Source of the DNA: Corynebacterium sp. p3-SID1241
GTDB lineage: Bacteria; Actinomycetota; Actinomycetes; Mycobacteriales; Mycobacteriaceae
NCBI GenBank assembly: GCA_025144025.1
Contig: JALXWS010000015.1
Span: forward strand, 1-63,390
Direction: 5' to 3'
DNA: 63,390 bases
Of the stretch, positions 17,773 to 26,986 are shown one piece after another. The number at the start of each line of letters is the position of its first letter. Positions within the stretch are counted from its first letter, which is position 1. The notes beneath the pieces are model-generated. The model saw only the letters and a list, made by a program, of their open reading frames with translations. It had not been told where the DNA came from and searched no databases. The translations under genes were made by a program, and so were the position numbers.

Positions 17773-19340
17773 CGGGCCTCCTCTTCGGTGCTTTTATTGG
17801 TGGCGTTTGAGGCGGCGTCGGCAGAGGCGAGGTCGCGCAAGATCAGCGCATCGGTGACCTGATCTGGGTGCAGCCCGCGCACGCCGGAACGGGTGAGCAC
17901 GATATTGGGCATATTCATAAGCGTCAGCGCGCCGGCATCCGCCATGATCTGGTCCACGGCCTGCGCCATGAGCTTGGGGTAGTCCTGCTCCGGCGCGGAA
18001 TCGGCTTGGGCCAAAAGCTCTCGGGTGCGCGGGGAATCGTAGTTGAGGTAGTAGTGCGGATCACCAAAAAGGGTTGGTACATCGCGCGGCTCCACGTGGG
18101 AGATGAGCGACATCTGATAGTCTTTCGCGCCCATGACCTGGCCCAACCACACGGCCGGGAACTCGGCGGATTCCAGGTTTACCTTAAAACCGACCTCAGA
18201 TAGCTGCGAGTACAGCAACTCGGCGACGGTCTGCGCGTAGGGCAGCGTCGGCGTGGTCAGCGTGATTTCTGCGCCTTCCGCGCCGGCCTCCGTGAGCAGC
18301 TGGCGGGCCTTTTCTGGGTCGTAGTCGTAGTAGCGCTTTTCTTGGAACCACGGATCCGTAGGCGGGATGGGTGCACCGCCGGTGTCCTTGGCCATCCCAT
18401 TCCACAAAATATCATTGGCCGCCTTGCGGTCTACGGCATAGCCCACGGCCTGGCGCACGCGCGGATCATCGAAGGGAGCTCGGGCATTATTCATGGACAA
18501 CAGCACCTCCCCGTTGGTGGTGCCTACCTCGGTGGAAATGTCCTCTTTAATATCATCGAGCAGCTCTGGGTTCTGCACTCCCCAGACCACGTCCACGCCA
18601 CCGGCCTGCAGGGCATTGACCGAAGAGATGGTGTCCGGGAAGTAGCGTACGGTGACATCCTGTGCGGCGGGCTTTCCCCAGTATCCGTCCCGAACGTGGA
18701 GCGCTATGAACTCAGAAGGCGCGAATTTGGCGACTTCAAAGGGGCCAGTGCCCACCGGTTGCGCGGCCAGGTTATCCATGCCGCTCGGCGTCATCATCGC
18801 GCCGGTGGCCGTTCCCATGGACCATAGCCAGCCATTCGATGGCTGCTTGAGGCTTACCTTTAAGGTGTGGTCATCGATCGCGGTGGCCTTTTCTACTGGA
18901 TCCATGGCTGCGGAGATACCGTTGGTCCACTTCTCGCGCACGTAATTAATGGAAAAGGCAGCGGTGTCTGCAGTGAAGGCATCGCCATTGGTGAAGGTGA
19001 CGCCCTTGCGCAGGTCGAAGGTATAAGTCCGAGCGTCATCGCTGATATCCCACGAGGTGGCAAGCCCTGGGGTGATAGAGCCGTCTTTATCAATGCGCAC
19101 GAGAGTCTCGTAGACATTGTCCATGAGGACGGCGGGGATGGCAGCACCGCCTGTCGTGGTGAAATCTAGCGAAGTGGCAGCCGAGGTGGACGCCACGGTA
19201 AGGGAAGAGAGGGCAGAATTACCATCTGCCTGGGAGGTATCAACCACCGCGGTATGACCCGCAGAGCACGCCGAGGCGGCCCCCACGGCGGCCACCATGG
19301 CGAGGCTTCCTAGCGCCTTGGCGGCGCGAAATCTTCTCAT
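17769..19340 (-). CDS. Solute-binding lipoprotein, family 5 (SBP_bac_5)
   Basis: A 523-residue extracytoplasmic binding protein with a lipoprotein signal: basic MRRFRAAK, a hydrophobic stretch and the lipobox ASAC with Cys25. The mature part contains family 5 features such as VYETLVRIDKDGSITPGLA, TFDLRKGVTFTNGD and the central VRQAVGYAVDRKA. Family members bind peptides, nickel or glycosides and deliver them to the cognate permeases, here encoded directly downstream with overlaps. The GntR regulator gene lies 39 bp upstream on the same strand and may sense the same ligand. Confidence 0.93.
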   Translation of the reverse strand: MRRFRAAKALGSLAMVAAVGAASACSAGHTAVVDTSQADGNSALSSLTVASTSAATSLDFTTTGGAAIPAVLMDNVYETLVRIDKDGSITPGLATSWDISDDARTYTFDLRKGVTFTNGDAFTADTAAFSINYVREKWTNGISAAMDPVEKATAIDDHTLKVSLKQPSNGWLWSMGTATGAMMTPSGMDNLAAQPVGTGPFEVAKFAPSEFIALHVRDGYWGKPAAQDVTVRYFPDTISSVNALQAGGVDVVWGVQNPELLDDIKEDISTEVGTTNGEVLLSMNNARAPFDDPRVRQAVGYAVDRKAANDILWNGMAKDTGGAPIPPTDPWFQEKRYYDYDPEKARQLLTEAGAEGAEITLTTPTLPYAQTVAELLYSQLSEVGFKVNLESAEFPAVWLGQVMGAKDYQMSLISHVEPRDVPTLFGDPHYYLNYDSPRTRELLAQADSAPEQDYPKLMAQAVDQIMADAGALTLMNMPNIVLTRSGVRGLHPDQVTDALILRDLASADAASNATNKSTEEEAR

Positions 19341-19379
19341 AGAAAGCAGGGTAGCCGGTGGCTAAAGCTGCCGTGAAAC

Positions 19380-20144
19380 CTATGCAAGATTTCCCGGCGT
19401 GGGGATAACTTCTAGGGGTGAAACGCCCCCACGTACGCTATTCATAGCCAGCTTCATGCGGTCCGCACGGTAGACGTACACCGCCAATTCCACCGGTTCG
19501 CCGGAGTGGTTGGATATTTCCATCTGCAGGCGCCACAGCGGGGTGCCTGGGGCCACGCCGAGAGCCTCGGCATCCTCGGCGGTGGCTTCCTCCAGCGTGA
19601 GCTCGCGACGCACATTATCAAAGTCCACGCCGCATTCGCGCAGGCGCGCATGGATGGAGCCCGCATCGGCATCAAAGTCCAAAATGTGCTTGCCCACCAC
19701 CATGGGAAAATACATGCGCTCTACGGCGATGGGCTCGTCCTCGGTATAGCGCACTCGGTGGACAAAGACCACGTTTTGTTCTGGGGCCACGCGCAAAAAG
19801 CGGGTGATTTCTCGGGGCGCACGGCGGCGCGCCAGCCACAGGGTGTGCTGCTGCGGGTTGACGTCGTATTCGCTCAACCAACTGGTAATTGAGTAAATGG
19901 ATTCAAAATGCTCCGCCTGTGTGGAAGCTAGAATAGTCGAGCGCCGCCCGCGGCCGGAGGAAACAAGCCCTTTGGCGCGAAGAGCTGCAACCGCTTGGCG
20001 CACCGGCCCGCGGGAGGAGGAGAATTTCTCGCACAAATCGGCCTCGCTGGGCAAGAAATCTCCTGGTTGCAGCACGCCAGAGCTGATCTGTTCTCGCAGG
20101 TAATCAGCGATCTTTCTATGCTGCTGTTTATCGCGTGGGCTCAT
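19380..20144 (-). CDS. GntR-family regulator with UTRA domain
   Basis: A 254-residue transcription factor: an N-terminal winged helix (residues ~8-75, with PSEADLCEKFSSSRGPVRQA) and a C-terminal UTRA ligand-binding domain (~95-245, with VHRVRYTEDEPIAVERMYFP and GTPLWRLQMEI). HutC-type regulators usually repress the adjacent transport or catabolic operon until the ligand binds. It is the first gene of the likely operon leading into the ABC importer, so autoregulation is plausible. An AAAGG sequence precedes the ATG. The inducer is unknown. Confidence 0.9.
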   Translation of the reverse strand: MSPRDKQQHRKIADYLREQISSGVLQPGDFLPSEADLCEKFSSSRGPVRQAVAALRAKGLVSSGRGRRSTILASTQAEHFESIYSITSWLSEYDVNPQQHTLWLARRRAPREITRFLRVAPEQNVVFVHRVRYTEDEPIAVERMYFPMVVGKHILDFDADAGSIHARLRECGVDFDNVRRELTLEEATAEDAEALGVAPGTPLWRLQMEISNHSGEPVELAVYVYRADRMKLAMNSVRGGVSPLEVIPTPGNLA

Positions 20145-20174
20145 TCAACCTTTGTCCTTAGTCTCTCCGGGGCT

Positions 20175-20192
20175 TTTCGCAGCGGAGCGAAA
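20175..20192. promoter_or_regulatory. Inverted repeat upstream of GntR gene
   Basis: TTTCGC (20175-20180), 6-base spacer, GCGAAA (20187-20192), 30 bases before the GntR start. Position fits an autoregulatory operator, but it is not a recognised HutC consensus. Confidence 0.35.
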
Positions 20193-20330
20193 CACAATAA
20201 TGCTATGCCATTTTTCTAAGGCGCGCTAATGTAACAGCGTCACTTAGAAACTACGCGCTATTCGGGCGAAAGGCACTACTTAAAAGACCACGCGCCGCTC
20301 TATCAGCGCTAGGTCGGTAGGGGATCGCGC

Positions 20331-20336
20331 TAGGCT
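20331..20336 (+). promoter_or_regulatory. -10 box, leaderless gene at 20345
   Basis: TAGGCT ends 8 bases before the GTG start. Confidence 0.55.
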
Positions 20337-20344
20337 AAGTTTTC

Positions 20345-20881
20345 GTGGATGAGAGCACCGAAACGATTGAAGTACGCGAAGCCGGTGGAACCGCGCGCCT
20401 GGGCAAGGCGGTGACGGTGGTTGTCATCATCGCCGTCGCGCTGCTGGTAATCGGTGGGGTGCTTATTTACTCGGCAGTGCAGGAGCCGGCTGGAACCCGC
20501 TTGCGTACCGTCTACCTCATTGCTGCCCTCATGCCCTTAGCCGGGGCCCTTTGCGCGATGTTGGCGTTGGTGGCCTCCGCGCGCCGCCAATCTCGTGCGC
20601 TGCTGCGCATTGGCGAGGAAATTTCCTTGCCTTTGCAACGGGCTAGCTTTCCGGCCGCTGAGCTAGACCGCATGCAATTCTATTCGCTCGAGCCGGGCCA
20701 GAATTTCCTTGCCCTGATTCCGCGTGGGGTACGCGTTTCTACCTTGGACGAAGCGCAGCAGTATTCGGCGCGCCTGCCGGAGCAGGCGAACCTGGGGCCG
20801 CGGGAACTCGAGGGAAAACTCCGGGGACTGTTTCCCGAGGTGCCCATTGACCATCTAGGCCAAGTAAAAGCTGAGGACTAG
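20345..20881 (+). CDS. Membrane protein, unknown (two-TM)
   Basis: A 178-residue protein with two hydrophobic segments near residues 25-45 and 58-80 and a cytosolic C-terminal half. I do not recognise the family. It starts leaderless with GTG behind a TAGGCT box and its last 4 bases overlap the convergent flavin oxidoreductase gene. No Cys or obvious catalytic motif is present. It stands as a single-gene unit. Confidence 0.7.
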   Translation: MDESTETIEVREAGGTARLGKAVTVVVIIAVALLVIGGVLIYSAVQEPAGTRLRTVYLIAALMPLAGALCAMLALVASARRQSRALLRIGEEISLPLQRASFPAAELDRMQFYSLEPGQNFLALIPRGVRVSTLDEAQQYSARLPEQANLGPRELEGKLRGLFPEVPIDHLGQVKAED

Positions 20882-21897
20882 CTCGGGGTGCCAGCTACGC
20901 GTGCCGGATTAAGCTCCCAGCCTTGTGCCAGTAGCTGCATATTCTTGATTACTTCCTCATGCGAGCTAGATTGCAGTGAGACCATGAGCTCATCGGCTTG
21001 GGCATGCTTTTGGAAAGTATCGAGGTAATCTGCTACCTCATCGGCGGTGCCGACCGCAGAGTACTTCAACATATCTAGGATTTGCTGGCCTTGGTACGAA
21101 CTGATGATTTGCTCGACCTGCTCATCAGTGAGGTGCTTGCCGCGGCCGGCAAAAGCCTTGACGCGGTTGAAACACACCCGCTCGTATTCTTCCTGTGCCT
21201 CCTGGGTGTTTTCAGCGGCGGTGACGTTGACACCGGCGATGACATAGGGCTTGCTAAAGCGCTCAGAAGGCTGGAAGTGCTCGCGGTAGTAAGTGGTAGC
21301 CTGCTCCAGATGCTGCGGCGCGAAGTGGGAAGCAAAGGCATACGGCAGACCGAGCTTTGCGGCTAGCGAAGCACCAAACATGGACGAGCCCAAGATATAG
21401 ATCGGCACATTGGTATTGGCACCAGGAATGGCGCTAACCCCTGGGATATAAGACTTGCCTGCGAGGTAGGAGTTAAGCTCCTTGACGTCCTCAGGGAAGC
21501 GCTCGGCGGAGTGGGCATCGCGGCGCAGAGCGCGGCCCAGGGTATTCATATCCGTGCCGGGGGCGCGGCCCACGCCCAGATCGATGCGCTCGGGGTACAT
21601 CTCCTCCAAGGTGCCGAATTGCTCGGCGATGACATACGGGGAGTGGTTTGGCAGCATCACGCCACCAGAGCCTAAACGGATGCGCTCCGTCTTCGCGCCG
21701 ATATGGGCGATGAGCACGGCCGGGGAAGAGGACATGATGGACTTCATATTGTGGTGCTCGGTATACCACATGCGGGAATACCCCAGCTTTTCTGCCTCCT
21801 GGGCCAATTGCACGGAGCGGGCAATGGACTGGGCCGGGGTCTCGCCCTCATAGATGGTGCAGAAGTCCAAGACGGAAAGATGCGCGCGTTCGGTCAC
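20878..21897 (-). CDS. LLM-class flavin-dependent oxidoreductase
   Basis: A 339-residue luciferase-like monooxygenase (TIM barrel). Family features include SVLDFCTIYEGETPAQS near the start, WYTEHHNM, GSGGVMLPNHSPYVIAEQFG, RIDLGVGRAPGTD and IYILGSSMFGASLAAKLGL. Such enzymes use FMNH2 to oxidise small organic compounds; the alkanal monooxygenase-like subfamily is widespread and largely unassigned. The start is GTG at 21897 behind GGAAGG. It is 190 bp from the end of brnQ and not obviously co-transcribed with it. Confidence 0.9.
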   Translation of the reverse strand: MTERAHLSVLDFCTIYEGETPAQSIARSVQLAQEAEKLGYSRMWYTEHHNMKSIMSSSPAVLIAHIGAKTERIRLGSGGVMLPNHSPYVIAEQFGTLEEMYPERIDLGVGRAPGTDMNTLGRALRRDAHSAERFPEDVKELNSYLAGKSYIPGVSAIPGANTNVPIYILGSSMFGASLAAKLGLPYAFASHFAPQHLEQATTYYREHFQPSERFSKPYVIAGVNVTAAENTQEAQEEYERVCFNRVKAFAGRGKHLTDEQVEQIISSYQGQQILDMLKYSAVGTADEVADYLDTFQKHAQADELMVSLQSSSHEEVIKNMQLLAQGWELNPARVAGTPS

Positions 21898-22000
21898 GGG
21901 GAGGGCCTTCCTTCGTTTGATGCTCTTTAGGTTCTTCTATCTCAACGCTACGCGTTTCCACGCTATTCCGAGCAGGGTGTGGAAAGGCAGCGGCTAAAGA

Positions 22001-22025
22001 GAGGGGACGGCACAAAAATCCCCTC
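22001..22025 (-). terminator. brnQ terminator hairpin
   Basis: GAGGGGA (22001-22007) pairs with TCCCCTC (22019-22025) downstream of the brnQ stop on the minus strand, followed by TCTTT. Moderate U-tract. Confidence 0.6.
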
Positions 22026-22087
22026 CGTCTCAGCGCTTTAGTGCAGCGGCGAGGAGAAGGAGGGGGATGCGCAGGCGGAAAGTAGGC

Positions 22088-23488
22088 CTAGGCCTCGGCC
22101 AGGGCGTCGGCTTCGGCGGATTCTTCCGCAGGCGGGTTCGCAGCGGCGTGCTTCTCGCCGGCCTTGGTGGCGATATCGATGACCAGGCCGATGACCGCAG
22201 CGATGGCGGTAGGAACAATCCAGCCCAGGTCCACGGATTGGCCGGGTGCCAGGCTCAAGAGGGGATCGAGTGCCTCGGTACCCCAGCCTTGGGTGGCGAT
22301 GACAGATAGCGCCGACCACAGCACAGAAATCCACAGTGCCAAGCGGTAGGTCCAGTAGAAGACCACGGATTTCTTAACCATCGGCTGGATCAGGGTGAGG
22401 GCGATCAGGGAGATGGCCGGCGGGTACAGGAAGGTGATGAATGGAACCGCAATGGAGAGCACTGTATCTAGGCCTTGGAAGGCAAAGAGGATGGACAGTG
22501 CGGTAAATAGGCAGGCCCAGACGTGGTACTTCACCTTGGGTATCAGCATTTCAAAGAAGGCCGAAGTGGAGGTGATAAGACCCACGGCAGTGGTCATGCA
22601 CGCCAGGATGACGATGGCAGAAAAGACGGCCTGGCCGATGGTGCCCATGGTGAGATTTGCGGCGTCGGCAAGCAGGGGCGCTCCCGACTCATAGGACTGG
22701 CCATTAGGGATAGTTTGTCCTACCCAAGCCAGGCCCAGGTAGATGGCGGCCAGCAGCGCACCGGCAACGAGCGCGGCGGTGATGGTGCCGTTAACCAAGG
22801 ACTTTTTGGTTTCAAAGCCCTTGGAGCGCAAAGAGCCGACAATCACGATAGAAAAGGCCAGGCCCGCAATCGCGTCCATCGTGTTATAGCCCTCGAAGAG
22901 GCCGGTGACCATGGGGGAAGAAGCATAATCCTCGGTGGGGACCTGCGGATCGCGCCCATTGCTGATGGAAGCCAAGGCGATAAGGATAATCAGCAGGCCT
23001 ACCAGAGCTGGGGTGAGGAATTTACCCAGGGTATCGATGATGGTATTGGGGCGCCAAGCCAAAAACAGCGCGATAAGGAAGAAGACGATATTAAAGATGC
23101 CATTGGCCATGGTGCCTTCCCAACCCAGCAGCGGGGTGATGGCGGTTTCCATGGAAACGGCGCCGGTGCGCGGCAGGGCGTAGAAAGCGCCAATGGCCAG
23201 GTAAGCCATCACGGAAAAGACTAGGCCAAAAAGCACGCCGCCGTTGGAACTTAGATCGCGCACGGAGCGGCCAGAAATGGCGACGGCAACAATGGCTAGA
23301 ACCGGAAGGAGCACGCCGGCGGCGAGGAAGCCGAGGACGGCGGGCCAAAAATTGGTGCCGGCCGATACGCCCACCATGGGTGGGAAGATGAGGTTGCCGG
23401 CGCCGAAGAACATCGAAAATAGCATCAGTGACGCGATCACGATGGTGGCGCCGGGCTTGGAGGTGCTTGACGCAACTGGGGTAGCCAT
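22088..23488 (-). CDS. brnQ: Branched-chain amino acid carrier BrnQ
   Basis: A 466-residue, about 12-segment sodium-coupled importer for Leu, Ile and Val. The LIVCS-family hallmark is seen near the N-terminus: MFFGAGNLIFPPMVG. A good AAGGAG precedes the ATG. In Corynebacterium glutamicum brnQ lies directly downstream of aecD; the same order is kept here with a 201-bp gap containing a perfect palindrome. The C-terminal tail is acidic and alanine-rich. Identification is firm from the motif and synteny. Confidence 0.95.
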   Translation of the reverse strand: MATPVASSTSKPGATIVIASLMLFSMFFGAGNLIFPPMVGVSAGTNFWPAVLGFLAAGVLLPVLAIVAVAISGRSVRDLSSNGGVLFGLVFSVMAYLAIGAFYALPRTGAVSMETAITPLLGWEGTMANGIFNIVFFLIALFLAWRPNTIIDTLGKFLTPALVGLLIILIALASISNGRDPQVPTEDYASSPMVTGLFEGYNTMDAIAGLAFSIVIVGSLRSKGFETKKSLVNGTITAALVAGALLAAIYLGLAWVGQTIPNGQSYESGAPLLADAANLTMGTIGQAVFSAIVILACMTTAVGLITSTSAFFEMLIPKVKYHVWACLFTALSILFAFQGLDTVLSIAVPFITFLYPPAISLIALTLIQPMVKKSVVFYWTYRLALWISVLWSALSVIATQGWGTEALDPLLSLAPGQSVDLGWIVPTAIAAVIGLVIDIATKAGEKHAAANPPAEESAEADALAEA

Positions 23489-23606
23489 TGTGGCTCCTTA
23501 ATTTTCCATGTACAGCTAGTATGCGATGGGACTCCCATTCCGCCGAGGGGTGGTGGCGGGACGGGTGCGTCCTCGCGGTCCGAGATGGCGGGTCACGCCT
23601 GTTCGT

Positions 23607-23621
23607 GTAATGAGACATTAC
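23607..23621. promoter_or_regulatory. Perfect palindrome between aecD and brnQ
   Basis: GTAATG, 3-base centre, CATTAC. It lies about 120 bases upstream of brnQ and could be an operator or a small hairpin; no regulator is identifiable from this sequence alone. Confidence 0.4.
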
Positions 23622-23689
23622 CGCCCACATGGTGAGAAATCAAAGCGTGGGGTGATGCAGGATACATGCCGTCCCCCTGCCGGTCCCGC

Positions 23690-24820
23690 TTAGTCGAGCG
23701 CGGCGAAGGCGCGCTCTATGCGGTCAAGCGCCTCTTCCAAGATCTCGCGCGAAGTGGAGAAGTTTAACCGCGCATGACCTGGGCCACCGGTGCCAAAGGT
23801 ATCGCCCTCATTGAGCGCGACTTTCGCGTTCTCCCGTAGCCACTTTGCCGGCTGCGGGTTGCCGCCAATGGCGGTATCGGCAAAGTCCAACCACAACAGG
23901 TACGTAGCCTCCGGCTTGCTGGTCTTCAGCCCGGGAATGCGCTTTGGCAGTTCTTCCACCAACCAATCACGGGTCTCGCGCAGGTAGGCCACTTCCTCAT
24001 CGAGGAAGCTGCCGCACTCGCGGTAGGCGGTCTCTGCAGCCAATACGCCCAAGGTGCCCGTTCCGTCCTTGGCCACGCCAGTCAGCCCATTCCACGTCTG
24101 GGCATCGGCCGAATTGGAGAAGATCATCTGCGCGCATTTCAGACCTGCAGTATTAAATGCCTTAGAGGTCGCGGTGACCGTAATGGTGCGCTCCGCGGCC
24201 GCCGCGCTAAGCGACGCCACCGGAATATGCCGCCCTTCATAGACCAACGGGGCATGGATTTCATCGGCCAAGATCCGCGCGTCATACTTCTCCGCCAGTT
24301 CGACCAGGCTGGTGAGGAACTCTTCATCCAAGACGCGGCCGAGTGGGTTATAGGGGTTGGCGAGCAGGATGGAGCCAGCGCCTTGCTTGAAGGCGCGCTC
24401 AATATCGTCGAGCTCCAGGCTAGTTTCGATCTTCTCGCGCCCTGCGGTACGCGGTAGCTCCAGCAGCGGTGGGTAGGAAGGCACCGGCACGATGACGGGG
24501 GAATCCTCGCGGGTGAAGTACTCCACTCCGAGCAGTAGGCCGCGCACCACATCGCCGATCCAGAAAATATGATCCGAGTTGGGGCGCCAGCCGTAGCGCT
24601 TGTCATAAAAATCAGCCACTGCCTCCCGCAGCCCCGAGGCCTTGGGGGCTGGGGTATAGCCGAAGGTTTCCTTATCCACTATATCCTCCAGCGCCTTCTT
24701 AATGGCGGGCGCAGTAGGGAAATCGGACTCCGCAATCCACAGTGGCAACACGTCTTCTTCAAAGACGGTCCACTTGCGGGTTCCGCGGGCTTGCAACTCT
24801 TCTAGGCTAGGAAACTCCAT
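23690..24820 (-). CDS. aecD: Cystathionine beta-lyase, MalY/PatB type (AecD)
   Basis: A 376-residue PLP enzyme of aminotransferase fold class I. It cleaves C-S bonds of cystathionine and related beta-carbon-sulfur amino acids. The PLP-binding lysine is Lys220 in TATSKAFNTAGLKCA, and the N-terminal MEFPSLEELQ with VLPLWIAESDF closely matches C. glutamicum AecD. I chose ATG 24820 over 24832 because TATGGT ends 7 bases upstream (leaderless) and this gives the family N-terminus. It contributes to methionine biosynthesis and S-aminoethylcysteine resistance in the known homolog. Confidence 0.93.
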   Translation of the reverse strand: MEFPSLEELQARGTRKWTVFEEDVLPLWIAESDFPTAPAIKKALEDIVDKETFGYTPAPKASGLREAVADFYDKRYGWRPNSDHIFWIGDVVRGLLLGVEYFTREDSPVIVPVPSYPPLLELPRTAGREKIETSLELDDIERAFKQGAGSILLANPYNPLGRVLDEEFLTSLVELAEKYDARILADEIHAPLVYEGRHIPVASLSAAAAERTITVTATSKAFNTAGLKCAQMIFSNSADAQTWNGLTGVAKDGTGTLGVLAAETAYRECGSFLDEEVAYLRETRDWLVEELPKRIPGLKTSKPEATYLLWLDFADTAIGGNPQPAKWLRENAKVALNEGDTFGTGGPGHARLNFSTSREILEEALDRIERAFAALD

Positions 24821-24827
24821 GGGCACA

Positions 24828-24833
24828 ACCATA
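24828..24833 (-). promoter_or_regulatory. -10 box, leaderless aecD
   Basis: TATGGT on minus, 7 bases before the ATG at 24820. It overlaps the alternative upstream ATG, which argues against that start. Confidence 0.55.
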
Positions 24834-24884
24834 ACGCGAAGCCCGCGGCCACCCCACCGCTTCTATGCGCTTTTATTCATCTGG

Positions 24885-26801
24885 CTAATCTCCCTGGGCC
24901 GTTGCGGACTCGGAGCCGTTTGTCTCCTCTGCATCGTCGGCTTCGGAAGCAGAGCCGGAGACAAAGCCATATTTCTTCAAACGGCGGCGATCCGCAGCCG
25001 AGGTGGATTGGGTGAGTTTGAGCAGCTCGGCATAAATGCCGCCGGATTGGGCCAGCTCGGCCGGCGAGCCCATTTCATCGATGCGCCCGCGATCCAAGGT
25101 GATGATGGTATCTACGTCCGCGATCGTGGACAGGCGGTGGGCAATAATCAGCGTGGTGCGGTCCTTCATTAGCTCATCTAGGCCGGCCTGCACGGCGCGC
25201 TCGGACTTGGTATCTAGCGCCGAGGTGGCCTCATCCAGCACCAAGATGGGAGCATCTTTGAGCATGGCGCGCGCGACGGAGACGCGCTGCTTCTGCCCGC
25301 CGGAAAGCTTGAGGCCGCGTTCACCAATGACAGTGTCATAGCCATCCGGGAAGGCCTGGATGAACTCATGGGCATTGGCGCGCTTGGCGACGTCCACGAT
25401 TTCTTCCTCCGTGGCACCCGGCTTTCCGTAGGCGATGTTCTCGCGAATGGTGCCGGAGAAAAGATAGGACTCCTGGAAGACCACGCCCACCGAGGCGCGC
25501 AGGCGCGAGGCGGTGAGATCGTCTACCCGGTGCCCCAGCACATCGAGGTGTCCAGCCGAGGGGTGGTACAGGCCCAACAGCAGGTTCACCAAGGTCGACT
25601 TGCCGCCGCCGGACTCACCCACGAGCGCTACCTTGTGGCCCTCGGCGGCGGCGAAGGAAATATCCTCCACCACTGGCTTGCCTTCCTCGTAGGCAAAGGA
25701 GACGTGGTCAAAGGAAAATACCGGCGCGCCGGACCTGGGCTCGAGCGGCGGGATAGGAGTGAGATCCAGTTGCGGGGTATCGGAGCCGGTGGTGGCGGCT
25801 ACCAGCTCGCGCGAGGCGGTGGGTTCGAGGTCTTCTTCCATGACCTTGAAATAGTCTTTAGAGCCGGCGATCGCGCGCTGGGCAGAGTCGACGATCCAGC
25901 TCATCATGAACACCGGCTGCTTGGCCATGGCCACCATCTGCAACAACATGACCATGTCACCGAGGGTGAAGTGGCCCTCGAGCGTGCGCCAAAAGACCAC
26001 CGCATAAATGCCCAAGAAGATTAATGCCATGGCAATCCCGCGGAAGGTATCCATCAAGTGCCACCAATTGGATTGCGGCTTGGTGGTATCAACCACGCTA
26101 CGGTAGCGGCGAGCAAAATGGTCGAGCTCGCGGGTCTCGCTCACAAATGACTTGGCCACCTTGACCTGGCCGATGACCTCCGCAAAGCGGCCATTGGCTA
26201 AGTCGATATTTTCATTTTTGGTGGCCTCAAATTTCTGCCAGCGCTTCGAAGTCAGCGCCGTAAGCCACATATAGACGGGGAAGAGCAGAGTCAGCAAGAT
26301 GGCCAGCGGCCAGTAATACCACGCGGTAATGACCAGCACGGCGACGGTCTGGATGATCATCGTGAAAAAGTTATTAGAAAAGGACTGTACGAATTGCGTG
26401 ATATTGGCAATCGAGCGATCTAGCCGGGCGATGATCGTGCCGGTGACCTGGTTATCGTAATAGCCTTGGGGAAGTGCCAAAAGCTTGGCAAAGTAGCGAG
26501 TGGATAGGATTTGGCGCAAGCGCGCGACCATGACATCGCCGATATAGCCGCCGATATTGCGGAAGAGGGCATTGGCGGCGTCGGCAAGAAAAAGCGCAAA
26601 GGCCAAGAGTAAAACGGTGCGCAGCGCAGCGTCGACCGGGCCATCGTTTTGCAGAGCCTCCACGATGGTATCGGTGGCCTGGCGGGTCAAAAAGGGAGAG
26701 ACCAAAGCCAGCACCGCGGTGACCGCGGCGGCGGCTAGCACGCCGAGATAAAAAGGCCACAGGGCAGAAGCACTGCGGGTGATGCGCAAAATGGAATTCA
26801 T
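24885..26801 (-). CDS. ABC exporter, fused membrane and ATPase domains
   Basis: A 638-residue half-transporter of the type I exporter class (MsbA/LmrA-like). Residues 1 to ~330 carry six hydrophobic segments; the ATPase follows with Walker A GESGGGKST, the signature LSGGQKQR, Walker B ILVLDEATSALD and the switch His in IIAHRLST. The acidic tail after the ATPase is unusual but not unique. It probably works as a homodimer exporting a lipid, peptide or drug. I chose ATG 26801 over the upstream GTG 26813. No partner half-transporter lies nearby. Confidence 0.88.
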   Translation of the reverse strand: MNSILRITRSASALWPFYLGVLAAAAVTAVLALVSPFLTRQATDTIVEALQNDGPVDAALRTVLLLAFALFLADAANALFRNIGGYIGDVMVARLRQILSTRYFAKLLALPQGYYDNQVTGTIIARLDRSIANITQFVQSFSNNFFTMIIQTVAVLVITAWYYWPLAILLTLLFPVYMWLTALTSKRWQKFEATKNENIDLANGRFAEVIGQVKVAKSFVSETRELDHFARRYRSVVDTTKPQSNWWHLMDTFRGIAMALIFLGIYAVVFWRTLEGHFTLGDMVMLLQMVAMAKQPVFMMSWIVDSAQRAIAGSKDYFKVMEEDLEPTASRELVAATTGSDTPQLDLTPIPPLEPRSGAPVFSFDHVSFAYEEGKPVVEDISFAAAEGHKVALVGESGGGKSTLVNLLLGLYHPSAGHLDVLGHRVDDLTASRLRASVGVVFQESYLFSGTIRENIAYGKPGATEEEIVDVAKRANAHEFIQAFPDGYDTVIGERGLKLSGGQKQRVSVARAMLKDAPILVLDEATSALDTKSERAVQAGLDELMKDRTTLIIAHRLSTIADVDTIITLDRGRIDEMGSPAELAQSGGIYAELLKLTQSTSAADRRRLKKYGFVSGSASEADDAEETNGSESATAQGD

Positions 26802-26986
26802 AAATGACCACACTCAATTCAAAACGGCGGGGAGTGCGCGAATTTAGGAAATAGGAGAGATTTAAGCGACTGCCCAGTATGCCACATGCGGCGTTAACGA
26901 GCGTAAATGCCTAAGTTCCGGAAGGAGTAGGCTAAGGTACTTGTGCAGAAATACAACAATCTTCGCGTGCAAAGGATCCATCCACG

